Assembly: GCA_020632925.1 (NCBI GenBank)
Contig: JACKER010000021.1
Location: 62,001-126,000, forward strand
Length of the DNA stretch: 64,000 nt
Direction of reading: 5' to 3'
Source: Alphaproteobacteria bacterium
Lineage (GTDB): Bacteria; Myxococcota_A; UBA796; GCA-2862545
A model generated the notes under the pieces. It saw nothing but the letters and a program-made list of their open reading frames with translations. It ran no database searches and was not told where the DNA came from. The translations under genes were made by a program, and so were the position numbers. Positions 16,437-23,985 of this stretch are shown here, piece after piece; positions within the stretch are counted from its first letter, which is position 1; every line of letters starts with the position of its first letter.

Positions 16437-16464
16437 GTACCATGGTGTCCGCACCGATCGCGGA

Positions 16465-17028
16465 TCAGCCCTCGCTCGGGGCCTCGGCGCCCAGCAGATC
16501 GTCGAGCCCTCCCTGCTCGGGCTGGGCGGAGGGCGTCGGCGCCGGCTTGTAGCGCAGACCGTGTCCCGACGATCCCAGGCGGCCCGTGGAGGAGCGCTCG
16601 ACCGGCGGCGGCGGGGGTGGCGGCGCCATCCACCACCCCTTCGCGAGGCCGGCCACCGGCACCGACGGGTGCGCCGCGCGCCAGATCTTCGCCAACGCGG
16701 CGTCACCGTCGAAGCCGTCGTACCCGCCCGTCCACGCGGCCAGGTCCGGGTGTTCGCGCCAGGTGTCCTCGCCGATCGCAGCCGCCATCGAGCTCTGCCA
16801 GGCGATCCGGCAGCGCTCCTCCATCGCGGCGAGCTTGTCGGCGTCGGACCCTGCCTTCTCGAGCTTCTCCGCGGCGGCCGTGGCCAGCGCCTCCCGCTTC
16901 GCCCAGTGTGCCTCGACCTCGATCCCGGCGGCGCTCGCCTCCACGAGCAAGCGGTGGAGTCGGGCGTGCGCCTTCACCCCCTCCCGATCGCCCGGGGTCA
17001 CGTCCATCCCGCACTCGCTGCACTCCAC
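16465..17028 (-). CDS. Uncharacterised protein with N-terminal C2H2-like zinc finger
   Basis: 187 residues from GTG 17028, preceded by GGAGGCTCC. Residues 3-25 show Cys3-x2-Cys6 then His21-x3-His25, the spacing of a classical C2H2 zinc finger, within MECSECGMDVTPGD and VKAHARLH. A long charged helix follows (about 27-75), then a Trp-rich region and a Pro-rich run (eight consecutive Pro) leading to a disordered tail. Nothing else is recognisable. C2H2-like fingers are rare in bacteria, where they bind DNA (Ros/MucR) or proteins; this one lacks the Ros signature. The gene lies 57 bp upstream of the unknown gene at 16407, and its 5' side faces the palindromic promoter of the enoyl-CoA hydratase operon. 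Confidence 0.65.
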   Translation of the reverse strand: MECSECGMDVTPGDREGVKAHARLHRLLVEASAAGIEVEAHWAKREALATAAAEKLEKAGSDADKLAAMEERCRIAWQSSMAAAIGEDTWREHPDLAAWTGGYDGFDGDAALAKIWRAAHPSVPVAGLAKGWWMAPPPPPPPVERSSTGRLGSSGHGLRYKPAPTPSAQPEQGGLDDLLGAEAPSEG

Positions 17029-17092
17029 GGAGCCTCCACGCGCGCATGCTACACGAGTGCGCGGACCGAGCGGCAGGGTGCGGGAAGCGCGT

Positions 17093-17112
17093 TAGACTGA
17101 CATGTCAGTCTA
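17093..17112. promoter_or_regulatory. Perfect 20-bp palindromic operator of the ECH/ACP/ligase operon
   Basis: TAGACTGACATGTCAGTCTA is a perfect palindrome 13 nt before the ATG at 17126. The surrounding 29 bp (17088-17116) recur exactly, in reverse orientation, at 52618-52646 before another gene. TAGACT also fits the TANNNT -10 pattern seen across the window, so the element probably overlaps the promoter. A homodimeric TetR- or MarR-type repressor is the likely ligand; no such regulator gene lies in the window. Confidence 0.75.
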
Positions 17113-17125
17113 TTGGATGGGGACG

Positions 17126-18013
17126 ATGGAGTACCGCGGCGAAGCGCTGTCCTGGCGCCACTCGGAGGTCGCGCTGGAGGTCGAGCTCCACCGCGCGCCG
17201 CTCAACGAGATCGGGACCACGACGCTCCGCGAGCTGGAGATCCTGGCGCGCTACGTCTCGGGCGGCGCAGGTGGCGCGTCGGCGCTGATCTGGTGGTCGA
17301 GCCGGCCCGGGTTCTGCGCGGGCGCCGATCTGCGCGAGCTCCACGCCGGCCTCGTCGCCCGCCGCGATCGCGCTCGTGGCCTGCTGTCCTCGCTGCCGGC
17401 AGGACGCGGGCTCGCCGATCGAGCGCTGCGCCGCCTCGGCCCAACGCTGGTCCGCCGCGAGATCCGCGGCTTCCTCGACCGGATCCACGCGGTGTTCGAC
17501 GCCCTCGACACCGCGCCGCTGACCACCATCGCCGCCGTCCACGGCGTGACCTTCGGCGGCGGCTTCGAGCTCGCGCTGACCGCGGACCTGCTGGTGGCGG
17601 ACAAGACCGCTCGCTTCTGCTTCCCCGAGCTCCGGCTCGGCCTGGTCCCCGGCTTCGGCGGTATCCCACGCCTGTCGCGGGACGTGGGCAACGGGCTCGT
17701 GCGCGACCTGCTCCTCTCGGGGCGCTCGGTCAACGCGTCGCGGGCCCACGAGCTCGGGCTCGTGAGCCAGCTCGTGCCCAAGGGGGAGGCGCTCGCGGCC
17801 GCGCGACGGGCCGCCGAGCAGGTGGGTCGCTTCGACCCTGCCGTGGCCGCCGCCGCCAAGCGCTTCGCCAAGCCCCTCCCCCGCGAGGCGCTGCGTCGCG
17901 AGAAGGAGGCCTTCGTCGAGCTCGTCGGTCGCCCGGCCGTGCTCGAGGCGCTGGAGCGCTTCGTGTCCGACGCCGGCGTCCGCCCCTACCTGCCCGGAGA
18001 ACGCGTTGCCTGA
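17126..18013 (+). CDS. Enoyl-CoA hydratase/isomerase family protein
   Basis: 295 residues of the crotonase superfamily. The oxyanion-hole segments are visible: GFCAGADLREL near residue 62 and VHGVTFGGGFELALTADLLV near 145, followed by the family signature FCFPELRLGLVPGFGG. In hydratases two Glu residues do the chemistry. Here the Glu of GGGFELAL and the Glu in FPELRLGL are kept. In-frame ATGs exist at 17102 and 17117, but 17102 falls inside the palindromic operator. The other gene with the same operator starts 12 nt after it in a different frame, so 17126 was preferred. It is the first gene of a three-gene operon with an acyl carrier protein and an acyl-activating ligase. Substrate unknown. 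Confidence 0.88.
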   Translation: MEYRGEALSWRHSEVALEVELHRAPLNEIGTTTLRELEILARYVSGGAGGASALIWWSSRPGFCAGADLRELHAGLVARRDRARGLLSSLPAGRGLADRALRRLGPTLVRREIRGFLDRIHAVFDALDTAPLTTIAAVHGVTFGGGFELALTADLLVADKTARFCFPELRLGLVPGFGGIPRLSRDVGNGLVRDLLLSGRSVNASRAHELGLVSQLVPKGEALAAARRAAEQVGRFDPAVAAAAKRFAKPLPREALRREKEAFVELVGRPAVLEALERFVSDAGVRPYLPGERVA

Positions 18014-18242
18014 CGACATCCTCGCCCGCCTGATCGACCAGGCGGCGCTCCGCTTCGGTGAGCCCGCGCGCGAGCTCGCGCCCGGCGACGACCTGTTCGA
18101 GGTGCTCGGGATCGACTCGCTCCAGGCGCTCGACCTGCTGACGGACCTCGAGGAGGCCTTCGCGATCGAGATCCCGGACTGGGAGGTCCAGGGGGTGCAC
18201 ACGCTCGCCGGGCTCGCGGACGTGATCCGGAGGCGTCTGTGA
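18006..18242 (+). CDS. Acyl carrier protein
   Basis: 78 residues. The phosphopantetheine attachment motif GIDSLQALDLL (Ser near residue 38) sits at the start of helix II, in a protein of normal ACP length and acidity. The start is TTG at 18006, overlapping the upstream stop by 8 nt; no ATG or GTG gives a full domain. Its stop overlaps the ligase start by 4 nt (GTGA). A dedicated ACP between a crotonase and an AMP-ligase suggests a carrier-bound acyl substrate, as in small lipid or polyketide-like tailoring pathways, but no ketosynthase is present nearby. Confidence 0.9.
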   Translation: MPDDILARLIDQAALRFGEPARELAPGDDLFEVLGIDSLQALDLLTDLEEAFAIEIPDWEVQGVHTLAGLADVIRRRL

Positions 18243-19924
18243 GGGAGGCGCTGCCGCCCGATCCGAGCACGTTCGCCAGCCTCGGCGAGCTGCTGGACGA
18301 CGCGCTGCAGCGCCACAAGTCGCGCGTCGCGCTGATCGAGGCGGACCGCAAGCGCGAGGTGTCGCGGCGGACGTACGCCGACGTGGACCGCGAGGCCGCC
18401 CGCGTCGCCCTGCGCCTCGAGCGCCAGGGCATCGGTCCGGGCAGCCGGGTCGCGGTGCTCATGGCCAACCAGCCCGCTTGGTTGATCACCGCGGTCGCGG
18501 TCTTCCGCCGCGGCGCCACGCTCGTGCCGCTCGACGCCAAGCTCGGCCCCGACGAGCAACGCGCGCTGCTGGTGCACGTGAGGGCCGACCTGGTCGTGAT
18601 CGACTTCCCCCTGTGGCGCAAGCTGCCCGATCCGCCCTGCGCCGCCTGGGTGAACGAGGCGCCGCCCGACGAGGACGTGGCGCGCTTCGAGGACCTGCCC
18701 GAGGGCGAAGGGACCGTGGTCGCGCGCTCCCCCGAGGACACGGCGACGATCGTGTACAGCTCGGGCACCGGCGGGCGTCCCAAGGGCTGCGTGCTGTCGC
18801 ACCGGGCGTACCTGGCGCAGCTCGAGGGGCTGCTCGAGCGCTTCCCGATGGCGCCCGGCGATCTGTTCTTCAGTGTGCTCCCGACCAACCACGCGATCGA
18901 CTTCATGGTGGGGTTCGTCGGGCCCTTCGTCTGCGGCGCGGCCGTGGTGCACCAACGCACCCTGCGCCCCGAGATGCTGCGGTTCACGATGCAGCGGTAC
19001 GGCGTGACCCACATGGCCGTCGTCCCCATGTTGCTCGCCGCCTTCGAGCGCGCGCTCGACGAGCGCCTGGAGGAGACCGTGGGCTGGCGCCGCGCCGCGC
19101 TGGACGCGATGGTCGGCCTCAACCAGCGACTGACCCGCTCGCGGCCCGATCACCGCGTGTCCTCCGCGCTGCTGCGCCCGATCCACGACGCCTTCGGCGG
19201 GCGCCTGCGGCTGCTCTTCTGCGGAGGCGCGTTCACCGAGCGCCGGCTCGCGGAGCGCTTCATCGCGCTCGGCCTGCCGGTCGTGGTGGGGTACGGGCTG
19301 ACCGAGGCCTGCACCGTGGCCACCGTCAACGGCCTGCGTCCGCCCCGCGCGGACTCCGTGGGCGATCCCGTCGCCCGCGTGGAGGTCCGCGTCGATCGGC
19401 CCGACGGAGACGGCGTCGGCGAGGTGTGCCTGCGCGGCCCGACGCTGATGGACGGGTACCTCGACGACCCCGAGCTCACGTCCGAGACCCTGCGCGACGG
19501 GTGGCTCCACACCGGCGACCTCGGGTGGATCGACGCCTCGCGTCACCTCCACCTCGTGGGCCGGCTCAAGGACGTGATCGTCACGGACGGGGGCAAGAAC
19601 GTGTACCCCGAGGACGTGGAGTTCGCGTTCGGCGGCATCGACGCCGAGGAGGTGGCGGTCTTCGCGCGCAACACCCTGTGGCCCCGGCGCGGCATGACCG
19701 GCGAGCAGATGGTGGTCGTCGTTCGGCCGGGGTCGGTGCCCGTGCAGGACCTGCTGCCCGAGCTGGCCTCCCGCAACCGGACCCTGCCCGCGTTCAAGCG
19801 GGTGGGCGGGGTGATCGCCTGGGACCGGGCCTTCCCCCGCACCGCGTCGCTCAAGCTCAAGCGCGCGGAGCTGGCGGCGGCGCTGCGTGACGGCGGCGAG
19901 CGCGAGGTCCTCTCGCTCGGTTGA
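18239..19924 (+). CDS. AMP-dependent acyl-CoA/acyl-ACP ligase
   Basis: 561 residues of the ANL superfamily. The motifs are in order: P-loop-like VYSSGTGGRPKGCVLSH (residue about 177), GYGLTEACTVA (about 353), the HTGDLG aspartate (about 423), the hinge GRLKDVIVTDGGKNVYP (about 440) and the catalytic C-terminal Lys region (TASLKLKRAE). It adenylates a carboxylic acid and transfers it to CoA or, given the adjacent ACP, to the carrier protein. Start GTG at 18239 overlaps the ACP stop. The C-terminal 15 residues beyond the Lys are non-conserved. Long-chain fatty acid is a reasonable but unproven substrate. Confidence 0.9.
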   Translation: MREALPPDPSTFASLGELLDDALQRHKSRVALIEADRKREVSRRTYADVDREAARVALRLERQGIGPGSRVAVLMANQPAWLITAVAVFRRGATLVPLDAKLGPDEQRALLVHVRADLVVIDFPLWRKLPDPPCAAWVNEAPPDEDVARFEDLPEGEGTVVARSPEDTATIVYSSGTGGRPKGCVLSHRAYLAQLEGLLERFPMAPGDLFFSVLPTNHAIDFMVGFVGPFVCGAAVVHQRTLRPEMLRFTMQRYGVTHMAVVPMLLAAFERALDERLEETVGWRRAALDAMVGLNQRLTRSRPDHRVSSALLRPIHDAFGGRLRLLFCGGAFTERRLAERFIALGLPVVVGYGLTEACTVATVNGLRPPRADSVGDPVARVEVRVDRPDGDGVGEVCLRGPTLMDGYLDDPELTSETLRDGWLHTGDLGWIDASRHLHLVGRLKDVIVTDGGKNVYPEDVEFAFGGIDAEEVAVFARNTLWPRRGMTGEQMVVVVRPGSVPVQDLLPELASRNRTLPAFKRVGGVIAWDRAFPRTASLKLKRAELAAALRDGGEREVLSLG

Positions 19925-19931
19925 AGCGAGG

Positions 19932-19937
19932 TAGGAT
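19932..19937 (+). promoter_or_regulatory. TAGGAT -10 box, probably leaderless kinase transcript
   Basis: TAGGAT lies five bases before the ATG at 19943, with no Shine-Dalgarno between them. Transcription would then begin at or beside the start codon. Confidence 0.4.
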
Positions 19938-19942
19938 CGCGC

Positions 19943-20791
19943 ATGCTCCACGTGGGCGACACCATCGACCACTACCGGGTGCTGGCGGCCGTGGACCGCA
20001 GCGATCTGACGGCCGTGGTGCGGGTGGAGCACCTCCACCTCGGCACACACCACGCGCTGAAGATGCAGCTCGACCTGACCGATCCGGTCGTCGTCCGCTC
20101 GATGCTCCACGGCGCCCGCCTCCAGGCGAGCCTCGACCACCCCCACCTCGTTCGCTGCACGGACGCCGGGGAGTTCCGCGAGCACCCGTACATGGTGACC
20201 GACTGGATGGCCGGCGGGACACTCACGGACTGGCTCGACCGCCAGGGGGCCCTGTCGGTGCACGTCGCGCTCGCGCTGTTCCGCGGCCTGTGCCGGGGGG
20301 TCCGCGCGCTGCACGCCCGACGCATCGTGCACCGCGACCTCAAGCCCTCCAACATCCTGCTCCACGAGGATCGCGAGCTGCGCCGGCGCGTCCCCAAGAT
20401 CAGCGACCTGAACCTCGCCAAGCTGCTCATCGAGGGGGAGGTCCCCACGCCCACCGGCATCTCGGCGGAGTTCCGGACACTCGGGACGCCGGAGTACATG
20501 GCGCCCGAGCAGGCGGGTTCGGCGGGCGAGGTCGATCAGCGCGCCGATCTGTGGAGCCTCGGGGTCATGCTCTACGAGATGCTCACCAACGAGGTCCCGT
20601 TCGAGGCGGACGAGCCCTGGCGGGTGCTGGTGGCGGCGCGAGTCGGGACCTACCGACCGATGCGCGAGCTGCGCCCCGAGCTGCCCGTCGCCCTCGAAGA
20701 GCTCGTCGCGCACCTGCTCCAGCCCGAGGCCTACCGCCGGACGGCCAGCGTGGAGGACCTGCTGGCCGAGCTCGACCGCGTGCAGGAGTGA
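19943..20791 (+). CDS. Cytosolic Ser/Thr protein kinase with altered Gly loop and DLN motif
   Basis: 282 residues: a bare Hanks-type kinase domain with no membrane helix. The catalytic loop HRDLKPSNIL (about 136), the ATP-anchoring Lys40 (HHALKM), the GTPEYMAPEQ activation segment and DLWSLGVMLYEML are intact. Two normally invariant elements differ: the Gly-rich loop reads AAVDRSDLTAVV with no glycine, and DFG is D-L-N (ISDLNLAKL), keeping the Mg-binding Asp. Activity may therefore be low or use atypical nucleotide binding. A TAGGAT hexamer 5 nt upstream suggests leaderless initiation. The last codons overlap the next gene by 4 nt. Confidence 0.88.
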   Translation: MLHVGDTIDHYRVLAAVDRSDLTAVVRVEHLHLGTHHALKMQLDLTDPVVVRSMLHGARLQASLDHPHLVRCTDAGEFREHPYMVTDWMAGGTLTDWLDRQGALSVHVALALFRGLCRGVRALHARRIVHRDLKPSNILLHEDRELRRRVPKISDLNLAKLLIEGEVPTPTGISAEFRTLGTPEYMAPEQAGSAGEVDQRADLWSLGVMLYEMLTNEVPFEADEPWRVLVAARVGTYRPMRELRPELPVALEELVAHLLQPEAYRRTASVEDLLAELDRVQE

Positions 20792-21816
20792 TCGCGCTCG
20801 TTGCGGCCGCGTGCGCCGCTCCCGTCGACCCCGGACCGAGCTGGGTCCTCACGGGCGCCCGCCGTCCGGGAGGGGCGCCCCTCGCGATGCGTATCGACCA
20901 CGGCCGCATCGCCGCCGTCGGGACCTCCCTCGACGCAGGCGCGCTGCCGGTCGTGGACCTCGGTGGGCGCACGATCGTGCCCGCCTTCGTCGACAGCCAC
21001 GTCCACCTCACCTACGCCCCCGCAGGCCCCGCCCTCGCCGACCACGGGATCGCCGCGGCGGTGGACCTCGGCGCCCCGCTCGACCGCCTGCCCCCGAGCG
21101 ACGGGCCGAAGGTCCTGGTCGCGGGACCGCTGCTCACCGCGCCCGGCGGGTATCCGACGCGGTCCTGGGGGCGGGACGGGTACGGGCTCGAGGTCGCCGA
21201 TGCGGCCGGAGGTGCCGCCGCCGTGGACCGGGTGATCGACGCCGGGGCGGTGGTGGTGAAGGTCGCGCTCGACGGCGAGCCCTCGCTCTCCGACGCAGCG
21301 CTGGCCGCGATCGTCGCCCGGGCCCACGAGCGGAAGCGCCCGGTCGTGGCCCACGCGCTGGGCGAGGCATCCGCCGCGCGCGCCGCCGCCGCCGGCGTGG
21401 ACGGCCTGGCCCACACCCCCGTCGAGCCGCTGTCCGACACCACCGTGCGCGCCTGGTCGAAGGGGTTCGTGGTCTCGACGCTCGGCGCGTTCGGCGGCGG
21501 TCCCGCCACGGTCGCGAACCTGAAGGCGCTGCGCGCCGCGGGCTGCGAGGTCCTGTACGGGACGGACTTCGGCAACACGCGGACCGCAGGGATCGACGGG
21601 CGCGAGCTGTCGCTGCTGGCCGAGGCGGGGCTCGACGGTGCCGCCGTGCTCGACGCGGCGACGGCGCGACCCGCGGCCCGCTGGGGGCTCTCCGCGCTCG
21701 GCGCGCTCGAGGTGGGTCGGGCGGCGAGCTTCCTCGTGCTCGACGCCGATCCGCTGGAGGTCCCGTCGACGCTGGCCACGCCCGGGGAGGTGTGGTTGGA
21801 CGGCGCGCGGCGTTGA
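20788..21816 (+). CDS. Amidohydrolase-family protein, probably exported lipoprotein
   Basis: 342 residues. The metal-dependent hydrolase (imidazolonepropionase/prolidase-like) pattern is present: VDSHVHL metal site near residue 71, a Lys in VVVKVALD that may be carbamylated, VAHAL and LAHTP histidines, and the conserved Asp in LYGTDFGNT. The N-terminus (VIALVAAACAAPVD) reads as a short lipoprotein signal with Cys at residue 9, though the lipobox has Ala at -3. The GTG start overlaps the kinase stop, so the two are coupled. A longer paralogue without a signal sits at 33579-34931. Substrate unknown; cyclic amides or dipeptides are typical of relatives. Confidence 0.8.
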   Translation: MIALVAAACAAPVDPGPSWVLTGARRPGGAPLAMRIDHGRIAAVGTSLDAGALPVVDLGGRTIVPAFVDSHVHLTYAPAGPALADHGIAAAVDLGAPLDRLPPSDGPKVLVAGPLLTAPGGYPTRSWGRDGYGLEVADAAGGAAAVDRVIDAGAVVVKVALDGEPSLSDAALAAIVARAHERKRPVVAHALGEASAARAAAAGVDGLAHTPVEPLSDTTVRAWSKGFVVSTLGAFGGGPATVANLKALRAAGCEVLYGTDFGNTRTAGIDGRELSLLAEAGLDGAAVLDAATARPAARWGLSALGALEVGRAASFLVLDADPLEVPSTLATPGEVWLDGARR

Positions 21817-21827
21817 GCGCGCGGCGG

Positions 21828-21833
21828 TAGACT
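21828..21833 (+). promoter_or_regulatory. TAGACT -10 box before beta-helix lipoprotein gene
   Basis: TAGACT sits 16 nt before the ATG at 21850, with the purine-rich GGAGGC of 21840-21845 between them as Shine-Dalgarno. No clear -35 hexamer. Confidence 0.35.
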
Positions 21834-21849
21834 GTGGCCGGAGGCGGCC

Positions 21850-23697
21850 ATGCGGCGCTGGTGGCTCCTGGTCCTGGTCGCGGGCTGCAAGCGGGACGAG
21901 CCGACGGGCACCCCGCACGTCACGACCGGGGAGACGACGCCCCCGTTCGACGGCGACCACGACGGCTACGCGGCCGGGGACGACTGCGACGACCTCGATC
22001 CGGCGGTGAACCCGGGCGCCGACGAGCGCTGTGACGGCATCGACACCGACTGCGACCCCACCACGCGCGAGCCGGAGGGGATGGTGGGGCGGTCGGACGG
22101 CGGCGACCACGCCACGATCGCCGAGGCGGTGGCAGCTGCCGGCGAGGGCGCGACCGTGTGGATCTGCGGCGGCACCCGTCGCGAGAACGTCGTGATCGAC
22201 AAGGACCTCACCCTGATCGGGCTGGGGGAGGTGACGATCGACGCCGGCGGCGCGGGTCCCGGCGTCACGATCACGGCCGGTACGGTGTCGCTGTCGGGCT
22301 TCGGCGTCGTGGACGGCGTGGGCTCGCCGGAGGGGCCGTTCGGGTCCAACGGCGGTGGGATCGACGCCTACGGGGCGAGCGGTCCGCTCGCGGTCAGCGA
22401 CGTGACGGTCTCGGGCTGCGAGGCCGACATCGGGGGCGGAATCCTCGTGGGCCCTGCGGGCGGCGCGCTCACCGACGTCGTGGTGGAGGGGAGCACGGCG
22501 CACGATCACGGCGGCGGCGTCTACGCGACCGGCCCGCTCACGCTCACCCGGGTCACGCTGTCGGACAACGTCGCCGGCAGCTACGGGGGCGGGCTGGCGT
22601 TCGGCGGCGACGGCGACCGCGCGGTGCTCGAGGACGTCGTGGTCGAGCGCAACGCCGCGCGGCTCGGGGGTGGGCTGTTCACGTTCGAGGGCGGCCGGTT
22701 CACCCTGACCGACACCGTCGTCCGCGACAACACGGCGGACGGCGGGGGCGGCGTCTACCTGTGGACGGGCGAGCTGAAGGGCGGCGACATCGACGGCAAC
22801 CACGCGCTGGAGCAGGGCGGCGGCGTGGTGGTCTACGAGGGCGGCGCGGTCGACGGCGCGAACGTCCACGGCTGCGACGCACCCACCGGGGCGGGGCTGT
22901 ACCTCGGCGGCGCCGTGCAGCTCCTGGGGACCGTCGTGGCCGACAACGTGGCCGCGGTGGCCGGCGGCGGTGCCACGCTGGTCGAGGCCACGGTGGGAGC
23001 CGATGCCGCGACCGAGGTGCGCGACGACGTCGCGGCGGAGCGTGGGGGCGGGCTGTACCTCGTGGACAGCACCTGGACCGGGGGCACGATCGCGACGAAC
23101 GACGCCCAGGACGGGGGCGGGGTCTACGTCTCCGGCACGGGCCAGGGGTCCAGCACCGTGTCCGGCGCCACGATCAGCGGCAACCAGGCGGCCACCTCGG
23201 GCGGCGGCCTGTTCGCCGGCGGCCCGTACGCGCTGCAGGATCTGGTGGTCGAGGACAACGTCTCGCAGAGCCGCGGCGGCGGGATGTACACCACGGCCGC
23301 CACGGGGACGGTCGACCGCACCACCTTCGCCCGCAACGTCGCCACGGAGCGCGGGGGCGCCCTCTACCCCAACACGGGCTCCGAGATCACGCTGCGCGAC
23401 AGCGAGCTGCGGGCGAACCTCTCCGCTCGCGGCGCCGGGATCTACGTGTTCGGCGCCAGCAGCGTGACCCTGACCGGGTGCGTGGTCGAGGCCAACGGCG
23501 ACGCCTCCACGGTGTCCGGGGGCGGCGCGCGGGTGACCGACGGCCTGCTCGCGTCGGACGCGACGAGCTGGGGCGACGGCGCCACGGACAACGCGCCCGA
23601 CGATCTCTACGTGGAGATCGGTCAGACCGCGTTCACCGGCTACGGCGCCGACGAGACCTTCGACTGCGACGCGACGAGCTGCACACCCGCGCCGTGA
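21850..23697 (+). CDS. MopE-like/right-handed beta-helix surface lipoprotein
   Basis: 615 residues. The signal peptide ends in a lipobox (VLVAGC, Cys13). Residues about 24-65 carry the MopE/Notch-like metal-binding pattern (DGDHDGYAAGDDCDDLDP, NPG, C-D-G-I-D-T-D-C), very common in Myxococcota surface proteins. The remaining 500 residues consist of 20-25-residue rungs with GGG(V/I/L)-turn spacing (GGGVYATG, GGGLFTFEG, GGGMYTTA), a right-handed parallel beta-helix of the polymorphic outer-membrane/pectate-lyase-like kind. Asn-rich ladders (DNTA, GNHA, RNVA) support this. No lyase active site was found, so binding or adhesion is more likely than catalysis. Confidence 0.85.
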   Translation: MRRWWLLVLVAGCKRDEPTGTPHVTTGETTPPFDGDHDGYAAGDDCDDLDPAVNPGADERCDGIDTDCDPTTREPEGMVGRSDGGDHATIAEAVAAAGEGATVWICGGTRRENVVIDKDLTLIGLGEVTIDAGGAGPGVTITAGTVSLSGFGVVDGVGSPEGPFGSNGGGIDAYGASGPLAVSDVTVSGCEADIGGGILVGPAGGALTDVVVEGSTAHDHGGGVYATGPLTLTRVTLSDNVAGSYGGGLAFGGDGDRAVLEDVVVERNAARLGGGLFTFEGGRFTLTDTVVRDNTADGGGGVYLWTGELKGGDIDGNHALEQGGGVVVYEGGAVDGANVHGCDAPTGAGLYLGGAVQLLGTVVADNVAAVAGGGATLVEATVGADAATEVRDDVAAERGGGLYLVDSTWTGGTIATNDAQDGGGVYVSGTGQGSSTVSGATISGNQAATSGGGLFAGGPYALQDLVVEDNVSQSRGGGMYTTAATGTVDRTTFARNVATERGGALYPNTGSEITLRDSELRANLSARGAGIYVFGASSVTLTGCVVEANGDASTVSGGGARVTDGLLASDATSWGDGATDNAPDDLYVEIGQTAFTGYGADETFDCDATSCTPAP

Positions 23698-23727
23698 GAG
23701 ACGCGCAGGTGCCGCTCGCGTGGAGTC

Positions 23728-23868
23728 TCAGGCCTTGAGCTTCTTGACCAGGCGACCGCCCGCGCGGCGCTTGACCAGGCGGCTCGCCTTCCGCAGGCGC
23801 TCCTTCTGCTTCTTGTGCTTCAGGGCGGCCCGAAGGCGCGCCGTCTTGTTGCGGCCGGACTTGTGCAT
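23728..23868 (-). CDS. 46-residue highly basic protein
   Basis: 46 residues, of which about 20 are Lys or Arg; no acidic residue except one Glu. It is predicted as one or two helices and has no Cys. The ATG at 23868 follows GGAG (GGAGTCTCCG). Size and charge resemble small ribosome-associated proteins (Thx-like) or nucleoid proteins, but I recognise no specific family. It is divergent from the phosphatase gene at 23986. The coding sequence is a credible gene because the start, ribosome-binding site and full Lys/Arg pattern are confined to exactly this frame. Confidence 0.65.
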   Translation of the reverse strand: MHKSGRNKTARLRAALKHKKQKERLRKASRLVKRRAGGRLVKKLKA

Positions 23869-23956
23869 CGGAGACTCCGGAGCCCCTCTCGGGCGGGGCA
23901 GGTCGCGGGGCGTAACCGATCGCGCGAGGGACGCCCACCCAGCGATCGTTCGACGA

Positions 23957-23962
23957 TACAAT
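23957..23962 (+). promoter_or_regulatory. TACAAT -10 box for phosphatase/ligase operon
   Basis: GATACAAT is a near-ideal -10 element 23 nt before the ATG at 23986. A weak inverted repeat, ATCGT-TCG-ACGAT, covers 23946-23958 just upstream. Confidence 0.45.
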
Positions 23963-23985
23963 GCATGCTCGGAGCCCCCACGCGC

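Noticed and set aside
17102..17125. ATG at 17102 (and 17117) as the start of the enoyl-CoA hydratase
   Set aside because: 17102 lies inside the 20-bp palindrome. In the second locus with the same element, coding starts 12 nt after the palindrome and in another frame, so a start at 17126 is more consistent. 17117 remains possible.
17105..20713. Minus-strand frame of about 1200 codons
   Set aside because: It covers well-recognised plus-strand genes (ECH, ACP, ligase, kinase) and has no family motif; composition only.
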